DNA of 64,000 nucleotides from Nageia nagi (lineage: Eukaryota; Pinophyta): the NCBI GenBank assembly GCA_050084985.1, contig JBITNC010000001.1:51088001-51152000 (forward strand). Reading direction: 5' to 3'. The notes beneath the pieces were generated by a model. The model made no database searches. It was given only the letters and a program-made list of their open reading frames with translations, and had not been told where the DNA came from. Shown piece by piece: positions 21,360-32,061 of this stretch. Position 1 is the first letter of the stretch; each line of letters begins with the position of its first letter. The position numbers and the translations under genes were made by a program.

Positions 21360-23240
21360 TACACCACAAGTACAAAATGATAATACAACTACTAATCCTC
21401 AATATTAACATCATCACTAGATCCATACTTAGAACCTTCAGACTCACTACCACCACTTGATTGATCACCACCTAAATTAATACCTAAGCCACTATAATGT
21501 CTATTGCTTTCCCTTCTAGATTGATGTACTAGCTCACTGTATGCCCTTCTAGGATGTGCTATCTCATCCTAAAAAATCATCGAATCTCACATATTAGGTA
21601 GATGGCAAATCACCCTCCTCTGATGCACCTGCCTATAATGCACCCCCCTATGATGTTTCCCTCTATGATGCAATACCTACCTATATATAATAAGAAAATA
21701 AATATTAGTGTGTGTATAATCATAATTATATGAATCATATACAAAAAATTCATGATATTCCTTTATTAATTAAAATAATTGAAATTACTTACATTAATAT
21801 TCAACATGTCCCTCAGTCCTTGGTAACCATATGTGATGCCATATTGGCACAAAGAAATTAATTGAAATCTCTCAACTATAAAAAATGGTTAGTTAGTATT
21901 TCATTAAAAACCATTTACCTATATAATTGAAAATCAATTCATGTATTAAATATACTTACAAATTGGGTGTCCATAGTCTTTGCCCCTCCACTTCTTGCTC
22001 GATGCATAATACTACATCCCAAATTGGCAAGTTGAGACTTCAATTCTTTTTCTTATAGCATCTCCAAACCTTGTGTTCTCCTTTTTTTTGCCTCATATAC
22101 TTTCTTAAGTAGCATATTCCAAATTTAATTATGAAATAATTAATTAGTATTATGTTAAAATAATCAATTAATCAAATTCAAATAATAAATATGAATAATA
22201 ATATTGATCGATACCTTTTTATGGACATCAACTGGTTTTTGTGCTAGGGTTATTTGGTCAAGGGTAAGTTTCATTATTTTTCATCTGATATGACATCTAA
22301 CCCATTTTAGATTCAATCCTACTTGCTAGAGTGCTTTCTTTTCGCTCCACCCTTCACCAATTTCATGTTTCAAGTTTGTTATTATTCTCTTTTTTGGTGC
22401 AAAAACACAAATTATAAAAAAATAGTTTTAGTATATTGAAATATTAAATTGATAAAAGAGAAACATACATAATAAAAAATGATGTAAAAAATAAAAATAA
22501 ATACAGACCAAATTCATCATGTTTTTTCTATGGCCTATCAAGGGTTTTTGCAAATTCTTTTATTACAACATTCTAGAGAGATTTGTAGAATAGTTTACAT
22601 AAAAAATAGTCAAAATCATATTAGTAAATGATCAATATACTTCTACTCAATATGTAAATTTATATTTTTCAAATAAAAAATATTACCATTATCATCTTTC
22701 ACTACCTCTCCATTCTTCCTCACAAAAATTTGAATATTTCTAGAGCCTTGATTCATCAACACAAATTGTTGATTGACCAACTTTGCTAAAATCATATATT
22801 GCATGGAAATAAATTGAAATTATTCTTCAAAATATAAATTAGAATAATTTTGTATTATTTCTTAATAAATTAAATAATTAATTATAAATAATTACCTAAA
22901 TGAATGATGCCATGTCTCTATGGTGCTTCTCTAGCCTCGTCACCCCCAACAATCAATATCAACTCATCTTGCTTACATATGTTAATAATATTCAAAAACC
23001 CCCTTTAACTTATTTATATATTCAATAAATTAAAAAAATAAGTGATTACATTTCCTACTTAATGAAATATGTATAGTATAATTTAAAAATGTGTTGATAT
23101 TACATGATACATATAAATACTTACAAGTATTTTTGTTATTTTCTCAATTTCATCTTTCTCTTTTTCTGTATCTTTTTCTTTTAATTTTATTTTTCCCTTA
23201 TCTTTATCTTTATCACCCTTCTTTCTATGCCCCATATTAG
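21360..23240 (-). pseudogene. Unrecognised multi-exon gene of the CACTA element (candidate TNPA-like)
   Basis: Coding-like exons on the - strand, separated by AT-rich introns: MGHRKKGDKDKDKGKIKLKE (start near 23233), QDELILIVGGDEAREAP, ILAKLVNQQFVLMNQGSRNI then QIFVRKNGEVVKDDNG (near 22780-22690), VVIKEFAKTLDRP, ITNLKHEIGEGWSEKKAL, a Lys/Glu-rich exon ending MHRARSGGAKTMDTQF (near 22000), and YGITYGYQGLRDMLNI. The N-terminus is very basic. CACTA elements usually encode a second DNA-binding protein besides TNP2, transcribed with it; here the orientation is opposite. No domain is recognised, so the role is inference from location. Some stops are present within exons. Confidence 0.45.
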
Positions 23241-25235
23241 GTAAATGATGATCACTAGAAGAAAGTAAACAAAATTAGAGATATAACATCAATATTTACT
23301 AAATAGCATCAAAATACATTACTAATTAATATATAACATCATTTACTAAATAACATCATAGGCACAAAAATGTGTAGGATGATCTAGATAAAAGGCATTT
23401 GCAAACACCTCCTAGAGTATGGTGCAATGTTCCTAGTAGATAGACTTGCTAAACTTGGAAATGATGAGAAGCACAATTGTTCCTTTCGTATCTTACACAA
23501 TTATACAATAGTTATCCTTATCTTCAACAATTTATATTTTTATTACAAATACAAGGCATTTGCAAACACCTACTAGATAATGGTTCAAGGGCCCTAGCTA
23601 ATAGATATCTTGCTAGAACACAAATTATATGATGTTATTGCTTCAATAAGATAGAGGAATATAAGTTAAAACTTCATGAGAAATCTAGTGGAAAGGTTGT
23701 TGATAATTTTTGGTAATTTTTTAGTTGTTGTTGAGGATAGAGAATATTGGAGAGCTTATAGGATTTGATTAGTAAGATTTTAGAGATTATTGAGGTTATA
23801 TTTTAAATTTAATATCCATGAGAGATAGTAAAACTTTAGCCTACTATGATTGCATATTATTTTGTTGGTCAATATATATTAAAGCTTAAGTTTAAAGTGG
23901 ATGTTTACCTACATTATGGTTTTAGTGATATAAATACTTGTATCATATTATGTGTACACATTTTTATTATTAGTTATTTATTGTTTGTATCATAAATATC
24001 CATCTTCCATCATCATATGACCTACATGGTAGCTTTTTAACTTAACCATGAGAGGAATTAGTAGTATTAATGGTTGCAAAAGATGTAATCCATACTAAGT
24101 TAGAATCAATTCTTTAAAAATATCTTCACAAAATTTAACCCAAGTTAATTTGAATACTTCATTAAAAATTTAACTAAACTATTACAAATAAGTTCAATTG
24201 AATTCTACTTGATATAAATTGAAAATCTTACTAGTAGAATAATTAATTTAAAAGATAAACTTTTTGAAAAGATGCTTCATTAACATGTTTTAAGAAGATA
24301 TTAACTAAATTTAATATATTCTATTTAATTTACTAAATTAACTAAATTTGATGAATTATATTTAATTTAATAGAATCAATTAAGTTAGCAAGTTTTGTGG
24401 AATTCTTAGTTTAAGAAGCAACTTCTTAGAAAACAAGAAGAGTTTCAAAAATTGGTAGCAAAAAACAAGTTTTTGGAGAATAAGGCAGAGTTCTAGAGTT
24501 AAGATTTTCAAAGTTATGTCCCTATTTTTTCTAGTATTTCATTTTATGGTGCAATGTAAAGAATTTGTTTCAATTTCTTGGTGCATTTTAGATTTTTTTA
24601 TTGCATTGTTGATGAGGAATTTGGAAAACTATAGCATATGGAATTAACTTTATGGGGAATTTGGAAAAACCCAGCATATGGAATTAACTTTTAATTTTAG
24701 CATTCATTGTTGATAGTATACAATCAAAATTTAGAGAGAATTCCACTGGTTTGTTTAGTGTAAATTTGTGAGAATTCTAAAAACCCTAGTTTTTTTTAGT
24801 GTAAATTCATGGGAAATTGAAAAATGTAAGTAAGAATCTACATACCTTCATAAAGTTAGGAATAATGTAAAGGAATTTGCAAGAAGCCCTTTATGCTCCC
24901 ATAAAATGCAAAACCATGTGAGTAAACATGCCAAAAAATGAAAAAATAAGTTAGAATCAAGTGAAATCATGCATAAATCAAGTTAGAATTGAATGAAACT
25001 AGCTAGAAGGGAACTAACTTGGTGCTCTCTTATTGGAAATCAAATTTTGTATCTTCTTTCACCAAGAAATAGGTCTATAAAAAGTGATAGGTGGCCTTGC
25101 TTTTATTTTTTATGATTTTCAATGTAATCAAACATAAAAAAAAGGACTCAAATTTGTGTCCAAATTTGAATCCTTTTTACATCCAAATTGAAAAAAAAAG
25201 TTAAAAAATCAAATTTTAAAGTTACAATTATTATT
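23241..25235. other. AT-rich spacer inside the CACTA element with short duplications
   Basis: No gene seen. AAGGCATTTGCAAACACCT occurs twice (23394 and 23553, about 160 bases apart), followed each time by similar sequence. A second duplication of about 50 bases (GGAATTTGGAAAA...GCATATGGAATTAACTTT) is at 24612-24692. A GCATCC-type motif recurs near 25170. Confidence 0.4.
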
Positions 25236-26060
25236 CTTTGGGTTAACTATTATGGTTTGGTTTATCATTTGGGTAAGACTTAGGGTTAGCATTAAGGTTA
25301 GGTTAGGGTTAGATTTAAGGTTAGAGTTAGGGTTATGGTTAGGGTTAATTTTAGTGTTTAGGGTTAGCATTAATGGTTAGGAATTAGGGTTAGGGTTAGA
25401 GTTAGTGTTAAGTTTAGCATTAACATTAGGGTACTTAATGGTCAAGATCATGATTAGTGGGTAGGGTTAGGGTTAAGGTTAATGGTTAGGGTTAGGGTAC
25501 ATAATTAGCAGTTAGGGTTAGGGTTATGGTTATGGTTAGGTTAGTTGTTAGGTTAGGGTTATTAGTAGTTAGGGTTACTATTAGGGTTAGGGTTAAGGTT
25601 AGAGTTAGGGTTAGAGTTAAGGTTTGGTTAGGGTTAGCATTAAGGTTAGAGTTAAAGTTATTGGTTAGGGTTAGCATTAATGTATAGGAGTTAGGATTTG
25701 GGTTAGCAATTAGGAATTGAGTTATGGTTAGGGTTGGAGTTAATGTTAGGGTTAACATTAGGGTACTTAGTGTTAAAGGTTAGGATTAGTGGTTAGGCTT
25801 AGGCTTAGGGTTTATGGTTAGGGTTAGGGTTTATATTTAGGGTATGTAATTAGTGGTTAGGGTTAGTGGTTAGGTTATGGTTTAGTGTTAGGGTTAGTGG
25901 TTAGGTTAGGGTTAGCATTAGGGTTAGTGTTAGGATAAATTATTTAGGTTATTAGTGGTTAGGGTTACTATTAGGGTTAGATGATAAGGTTAGAGTTAGG
26001 GTTTGGGTTAGCAATCAAAAATTGAGTTAGGGTTAGGTTTAGTGTTAATGTTAAGATTGA
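25236..26060 (+). repeat. Telomere-like degenerate TTAGGG/GGTTA array
   Basis: About 800 bases made largely of GGGTTA units, with frequent intact GGTTAGGGTTAGGG runs mixed with GTTAGCATTAA and TTAATGGTTA variants. The hexamer TTAGGG is commoner than the plant heptamer TTTAGGG. The array lies wholly inside the CACTA element, between the unrecognised - strand gene and the SET/TNP2 genes. The apparent - strand ORF (25492-25758, Leu-Thr repeats) is only a reading of the repeat. Confidence 0.85.
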
Positions 26061-26357
26061 ATTACAATAAAAGAAGGATATTTTATTCTAAAATAACTTT
26101 TACATTATTTATTCTCTTTACCCCTAATGATAACTCCTAAAAGAACTTTTATTGATGATGTGTCTTCTATTGCATAGGATGTATATGATTATTTTATATT
26201 TTTAGTTGAAAATATTTTATATTTTTAGTTGAAAAATATTTACTTCTTTAATAATTCTAATTATAAGATTGAAATATTTATATATTATTATTATTCATGT
26301 ACTAATATCTTTTTTCTTTAAATTATAAAATAAGTTAGTGACTAATTGGCTATTACA
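26061..26357. other. AT-rich spacer, possible promoter region of the SET/TNP2 unit
   Basis: No gene. Contains a near-perfect duplication ATTTTATATTTTTAGTTGAAAA at about 26191-26236. No defined promoter element is claimed. Confidence 0.35.
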
Positions 26358-26645
26358 ATGCCACCAGGTAGAGGAGAAGTTATGTATCATTAGATTCAAA
26401 TATTTAGATGCCACCACCTTAGCATTAAAAAGTTTGTGAAGAGTGATGTGTCATCTAATTTAGAGGAGTTGCTTGCACTAGTTACTAGGATGCCAATGAG
26501 TGATGTGTTATCTAATTTAGAGGAGTTGGTTGCACTAGTTACTAGGAGGTCAAGGAGTGATGTGTCATTTGATTTAGAGCTTGAGATATTTCCAAGATGT
26601 CTCATGAGGAGGAATGATGTTTCATCATATGAGAATGAGGTAAGA
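26358..26645 (+). pseudogene. Exon with 19-residue tandem repeats, upstream of the SET ORF
   Basis: ATG at 26354-26356 region (MPPGRGEVMYH then a stop) leads to an open frame with a 57-bp unit repeated at 26441, 26498 and 26555 (third copy partial): SDVSSNLEELLALVTRMPM, SDVLSNLEELVALVTRRSR, SDVSFDLELE. The period is exactly 19 codons, so the repeat grew in frame, which argues it was translated. The exon ends NEV at a consensus donor (GAG then GTAAGATA near 26640), and an acceptor (ATCATAG/G) lies near 26756, followed by NVQRINDSSSSLKDDHSHDM. Function unknown; likely the N-terminal part of the SET-domain protein. Confidence 0.55.
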
Positions 26646-26904
26646 TAAATATTATTATGTAAGATGTAGTTAAAAAGGAAAGATCATCTAAATTATCACT
26701 TTCATGCATGATATTATTTGTAATATTTAACTTTATTTTATTGCTAATATCATAGGAATAAAATGTGCAAAGGATCAATGATTCATCATCATCATTAAAA
26801 GATGATCATTCCCATGATATGATCAATTAATCAATATTTGATTTTATTTTTGTATTATTATATATTGAATGATATCAAATAAAACTAAATAAAATCAACA
26901 TATA

Positions 26905-27735
26905 GATCTAGAAGATGAAGACAAAATAATGTGAAGGTCCATTGACAAATGAAGTTAGAGAAATGCCTATAAGAATAATATTTCAAAAGTGGCTTCATGA
27001 TCAATTAGTAGAGGATGTGCATGATCATCCATTTGATCTACCAAAGGAGGATGTTCATGATTTGGGTTTGATGCACATGCCACCAAAGCTACAACTTAAA
27101 TATCAATATACATATGATTATGGGGCATACACTGCATGGCCAACTAAAATGCCTTTTCCAAAGGCTTATGAGATCTTTCCTTATTGTGGTCATTGATACA
27201 TGATCAAACCATCTAAAATATGGTTTGGATATGGTTTGTTTATACATAGTATTGTTATTGTTACTCCATGTTCTAAGATAGAGCCATTGATTCCATTTTG
27301 TGGGCCAATTTACATAACAATGATTTGGATACAATTACTAAGATATATGTACAATATGTCCACATATGGATTATGTGCAAATGATTCCAATATTCAACCT
27401 CCATAGTAATAAAAATGCTTATACATTGATCATCGACCAAAAATACAAGGAAACATAGATGGATACATAAATAGTTGTGTAGGTGAACAATGGGCACCAA
27501 ATTATGAATTTCACCAATGTACTAATGATAAAGAAGACTTCATGGGTAGAAAAATGAATAATTATATAGTTGTTATTCCCATTAAAACTCTTAATGTTGG
27601 TGATGAGCTACTAGCTCACTATAATTATAGGAGATCTACTTTGGCATGTAAGGCATGAAATTTGGAGTTAAGAGCTAATAAAAAGGTAATAATTCATCCA
27701 GGACCAAAACCCAAAAATAAAAATAAAAATTAATA
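26905..27735 (+). pseudogene. SET-domain protein encoded inside the CACTA element
   Basis: One frame runs from about 26905 to 27733 with a few stops. It reads REMPIRIIFQKWLHDQLVED, YGAYTAWPTKMPFPKAYEIF, then KIWFGYGLFIHS, EPLIPFCGPIY, STYGLCANDSNIQPP, three stops (27404-27412), KCLYIDHRPKIQGNIDGYIN, SCVGEQWAPNYEFHQCTN, NYIVVIPIKTLNVGDELLAH and YNY, ending PGPKPKNKNKN. This has the blocks of a SET domain in order: G-x-G-L-F, the Y-x-G-like strand, the N-H-S-C-x-P-N motif (here I-N-S-C...A-P-N) and G-D-E-L-x-x-x-Y. SET domains transfer methyl groups to lysines, mostly in histones. The catalytic His of NHSC is Ser here. It is separate from and about 280 bp upstream of the transposase start, same strand. 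Confidence 0.72.
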
Positions 27736-28010
27736 TATTATTGATGTGTATGAATGGGTGTTTCAATTTATCTATATAGATAATGTGTATGTTTGGATGT
27801 ATCAATTTGTTATGTATATGGATGTATCAAATTATATGTATTGATGATCAATTTGTATGGATGTATATTCAAATTATATGTATGGAACATGTGTATCAAT
27901 GGATGTGTCAAATCACTTTACACTTGTTGCACTTATTTTTTTAATTCTAAACTAATGGTTTGTAATAACTTATTATATAGGAAATAAATAATCATCATGA
28001 CCAGTCAATA
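27736..28010. other. Spacer between SET ORF and TNP2 transposase
   Basis: Contains tandem-like ATGGATGTATCAATTTGTATG variants (27780-27910). No gene assigned. Confidence 0.4.
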
Positions 28011-30720
28011 ATGATAACTATTACACCAACATTACATCAAAATAATGTAAGTAGGAGTGATAAAAAGATACTACAAAAAGCATGGACCCTTGAGCAATAT
28101 GCAAAGTTTATTTCTAAACCAAATCCAATAGATCCTATTCAAATACCTATGTGGGATTCAAGCACTAATGATGATGAATTAACAAAAGATAATATTGATC
28201 ATGATGATGATGTTGATAATAATGTTGATGAAGAAAATAGAATTGATGGTTTACTTAAGTCCCTCTATGTTCATATTGATGATGAAGAAAGTGATCATGA
28301 TGAAAGAGATGATGATTTAGAAAGGGATAGCATGTATAACGCTTCCAAAAGTAAATTATATGAAGGAATAGACACAATTGTATTATCAGTGATCCTACTT
28401 GTAATGAACATAAAAGCCAAATATGGATGGTCAGATACAAGTTTCACTTCTATTTTAAGGTTTTAATTTTATTTTATTTTATGAAATTTTAATTTTAATG
28501 ATATTAACTACATAAATTATTTTTAATTGGTATTATAGGTTACTAAAATAAAAATTATTTCCAAGTGATAATGTCATCCTAGATTTGTGCTAAAAAGCAC
28601 ATGACATTATAAAGGTTGTAGGGTTTGAGTATAATTCATACCATGCATGTATTAACAATTGCATATTGTATAGAGGAGAAGAATATGATACAAATAATGA
28701 AGTCCAATGTATGAAGAATTAAGATAACAATGAAATAGGGAAAAAATTCCAACTAAGGTTGTTCATGTAATGCCAATCCTTCTTAGGTTGATGCAAATAT
28801 TTTAATGTAAGTCACTTGTAGTGTTAATTGAATGGCATGCAAGAAATAGAAGTGAAGAGGTTGTGTTGCATATACCTATAGATAGTAAAGCAATGAAACA
28901 TATAGAGGATATGTGGCCTAAGAAATTTAAGGATGAACCTAGGAGTGTCATATTGGGTTTAGCAATGGATGGTGTCAATCCATTTTCAAACCAAACATCC
29001 ACTCATTCATGTTGGCCTATTGTTATAATCAATTATAATAGATCTCCATGGATGTTTATAAGAAAAGAGCATTTGATGTTGCCTGCTATAATCTCTAGAC
29101 TCAAATAGGTTAAACACATGGATGTCTACCTTAAATTAGTAATTAATGAGTTGCAACTCTTATGGAAAGGATTTCAAATGAATGACATAAGTAGACCTAT
29201 CAATCAGAGGTCATTCAAATGTTATGGCATAATATGTTGGATTATAAATGATTATCCAAGGCTTTCTATTTGTGCAAGTATGCATATATACATGTGTATA
29301 TATTTTTTATAATCATATGAATTATATGCATTCTCCAAATAAACTTATCACATTTCTTCATACAAAAGGTTATCATGCTTGTCCATGGTTGTGTGAAAAG
29401 CTTCAAGTAAGATGAATAAGATGGAATATATTATCCATAGAAAATATTTTCCAATGGGTCATACTTTTTGAAAAAAGGGAGCCTATGGTCAAGTAGATAA
29501 AACCTCTATTCCTATTTAGAAACTCCTATGAGTTGGTTCATAAAGTACCATGAATGTGTGGAAAATGTTAGAAAAAAAGCTTGTGATAAAAGTACCACTT
29601 TAGGATCAAATGATGAGATTATTCTTGGAAAAAATGATTTACCATCAAGTGAAATATTATATATTGTAATATATTTGTAATATGTTTATTATTTTGAAAA
29701 TATACAATGTTTATTATTAATTGGTTGCATGTTTTCAAGAATGAATATATTATCAATATTTTATACACTGGAATATTGGAAGGAGTTGTTAGTGACATAT
29801 TTAATGGATCCTATACATATTGTAAATAATGTTGCAACTTCTTTATATTAGTATATAACAAGCAAAGAAATAGATTCTGATTTCATGAGAAAAGACTTAA
29901 AAGATATTAAGAAAATGAGATCTTTATGGATAACTTACTATCAAGATGGAAGAAAAGAAGTACCTACAACAACATGGCTTATAAAAAAAAACATGAAGTA
30001 GAAATGTTACACAAACTTATTCAAAATATTAGAACACTAGTAGATTATGGATCATCTCTAAGAAGTGTATTTAGTGTTGATGGTAAAATCATAGGATTTA
30101 AGACTCATGATAGCCACAACTTCATGAAGGTATTGATCTCATATCATGTTTTTCACATTTTACATTGAAATAAAAATATTTGTTATATTTGTGCTCAAAC
30201 TTTCTGTAGCATATTTTTCCAATTGCAATTTATGGATGTGGAGGTCTACCTATTGATCTTAGACATGCAATCGATCGAATATCATTATTTATAAAGTATG
30301 TCATGTTATAGTATGACTTTATGAAAAATAATATAACATGAGTTTATTCTTATTTTCTAATATTTATGAATTTTGATGTGCAATATTTTTATGATATAAT
30401 ATTTTCATGAACCTATGGTTATCTTCAAAGGAGATACATTTGGTTGCAATAGATCAATGGTGTAGAGATATTGTTGAAATTATTTGCAAATTAAAAAAAG
30501 AATTACCACCTACTTTTATGGACGTACTAGTGCACCTACTAATCTATGTAATAGATGATATTGGCATGGCAGGTGTTATGACTACTAGAAACATGTTTTT
30601 TGTGGAGATATTTTTAAAAGTGCTAAAAAAAATTGTTACACAAAATTCATGACCAAAAGGATCTATACGTGAGGGATACATTGTATTTTTTATGCAAGTG
30701 AGTATCTATCCCAAATACAT
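28011..30720 (+). pseudogene. TNP2-type (CACTA/En-Spm) transposase, main part, several exons
   Basis: Exon 28011-28466 ends with an acidic region and YEGIDTIVLSVILLVMNIKA, YGWSDTSFTSILRF, the usual TNP2 start. Next (28750-29106): LIEWHARNRSEEVVLHIPID, PKKFKDEPRSVILGLAMDGV, NPFSNQTSTHSCWPIVIINY, the conserved L-x-D-G-x-N-P-F and W-P-V-x-x-x-x-Y-N blocks. 29118-29290: DVYLKLVINELQLLWKG and IICWIINDYPRLS. 29366-29500: KGYHACPWLCEK, HRKYFPMGHTF. 29770-30170: YWKELLVTYLMDPIHIVNNV, SVDGKIIGFKTHDSHNFMKV. 30240-30700: QWCRDIVEIICKLKKELPPT, FMDVLVHLLIYVIDDIG, PKGSIREGY. All are in TNP2 order. Splice-like joints (GCAAG/TATG, ACAAAAG/G) separate them. It would cut and rejoin the element's ends. Stops and one CGA-to-TGA show decay. 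Confidence 0.87.
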
Positions 30721-31526
30721 CCTTCTTCCCTAAAGATGTGGAATGTAGACAAAGACATTGAGAATTAGAAGGGGAGGTCTTATAAATAGGTGTAACATTG
30801 TATTCTCTTAAAGGTATTAACTATGTTTTAAATATGTACATGCGCTTTGGATTTACAAATTGTATAAATACTTAATTACTAGATAACAAGTTTATATTAT
30901 GGTATTGTGAATTTATAGATTGTGACCTTCATGAATCTATAAATTGATTTATCATGATGCATTATTCCCATTGTTAAAAAGTGGATTGAGTTTTATAAAA
31001 CTAAAAGAGGGGAAATTGAATAGGAACATGCCTTCTTTCATAGATAGAATCAAAAGGGTACATCTAGTCTACTTGAAAATCTAAGAGAGAAAAATTGGCC
31101 ATAAGAATGTCCAAGGTCATGGATGAAGAATGAAATTGAAACAAAACAACAAGATGCAAGAGGAAAAATAGATGAAGATGATGAAAATGCATTACATATA
31201 ATTGTAGGATGCAAGTTTGAGGTAATTATTTTTATTAATATTTTATAAAACTTCAATTTTCATGTAAATATGTTTAATCACTAATAACATTTTTCATGTA
31301 AATATGTACAAGCACTATCTTTCCCTATAATATAGGCATATGGTAAACACTTCATAAAAGAAAATAATTATGAGAGAAGAATGATATTTTACTATGGAGT
31401 GATGGCTGATTTTGATCAAGAAAGTCATGCAAGTTCAAGAGATACAAACTTGATATAGGGAAAATAAAATATATTAAACAAATTCAAGAAAGTATACAAT
31501 TGGATTATAGATCATTTTAGTGTGTG
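30721..31526 (+). pseudogene. TNP2 C-terminal continuation, left of the copia insertion
   Basis: After an AT-rich spacer (30721-30970) coding resumes: EFYKTKRGEIE, EHAFFH, KGTSSLLENLREKNWP, CPRSWMKNEIETKQQDARGK and DEDDENALHIIVGCKFE (to 31220), an intron-like gap, then AYGKHFIKENNYERRMIFYY and GVMADFDQESHASSRDTNLI. The last codons before the copia element read QIQESIQLDYRSF-stop-CVI. This is a charged region typical of the long tail of plant TNP2 proteins. Confidence 0.65.
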
Positions 31527-31531
31527 ATATT
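31527..31531. repeat. Left target-site duplication ATATT (copia 1)
   Basis: ATATT precedes TGTAGACAAC and is repeated exactly at 36673-36677. Confidence 0.95.
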
Positions 31532-31954
31532 TGTAGACAACTCAGCATAGTTTAATGGGCTGCCATGATTGGAAGTTATGCAGTTGGTGGTTACAGCAAG
31601 AATACGTTAAAACTCTTTAAATTGATGAAGCAGTTAGGAATAGACTGGACAATGTAATGTTTTGTATGCGTTCTACTTGTATGCAGCTGTGGTAGTGTAG
31701 TGGAGGTGAGTAGAATAGAAAACAAGGGACTTTTTATGAACTCCAGACATGCTCCAGATGAACTCTGGATGAGCACCAGATGAGCTCTAGACTAGCACCA
31801 GACGAGCTCTAGACTAGCTCCAGACGAGCTCTAGACTAGCTCCAGATGAGCTCTAGACGTGTTTTTTGAAGCTCTAAGATTGTAATCTTGCTCCATAGTT
31901 AATGCAATCTATTTTTTGATGTTCCAATATTGTGTAAATTTTTGAAATCCTTCA
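31532..31954 (+). repeat. 5' LTR of copia 1
   Basis: TGTAGACAAC...ATCCTTCA. From about 31775 to 31855 it holds 22-bp tandem units GAGCTCTAGACTAGCnCCAGAC/T, three full copies plus a fourth GAGCTCTAGACGTG; the 3' LTR has lost 11 bases from one unit. Confidence 0.95.
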
Positions 31955-31956
31955 TT

Positions 31957-31968
31957 TGGTATCAGAGC
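31957..31968 (+). other. Primer-binding site (initiator tRNA-Met) of copia 1
   Basis: TGGTATCAGAGC, two bases after the LTR end. Perfect match to the usual plant site. Confidence 0.95.
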
Positions 31969-32061
31969 ATTGTTGGGTCTGAGCTGGGTTTGAGAAAGCC
32001 TATGGCTTCTAGCAATTGCAAAAGTTGCTTATAGTGTTTTGGTTTCTTGTTTGCAGGTATA

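Noticed and set aside
25492-25758. - strand open frame rich in Leu-Thr (LTLTLTPTLT)
   Set aside because: It is only the translation of the TTAGGG-like array; all frames of such a repeat stay open.
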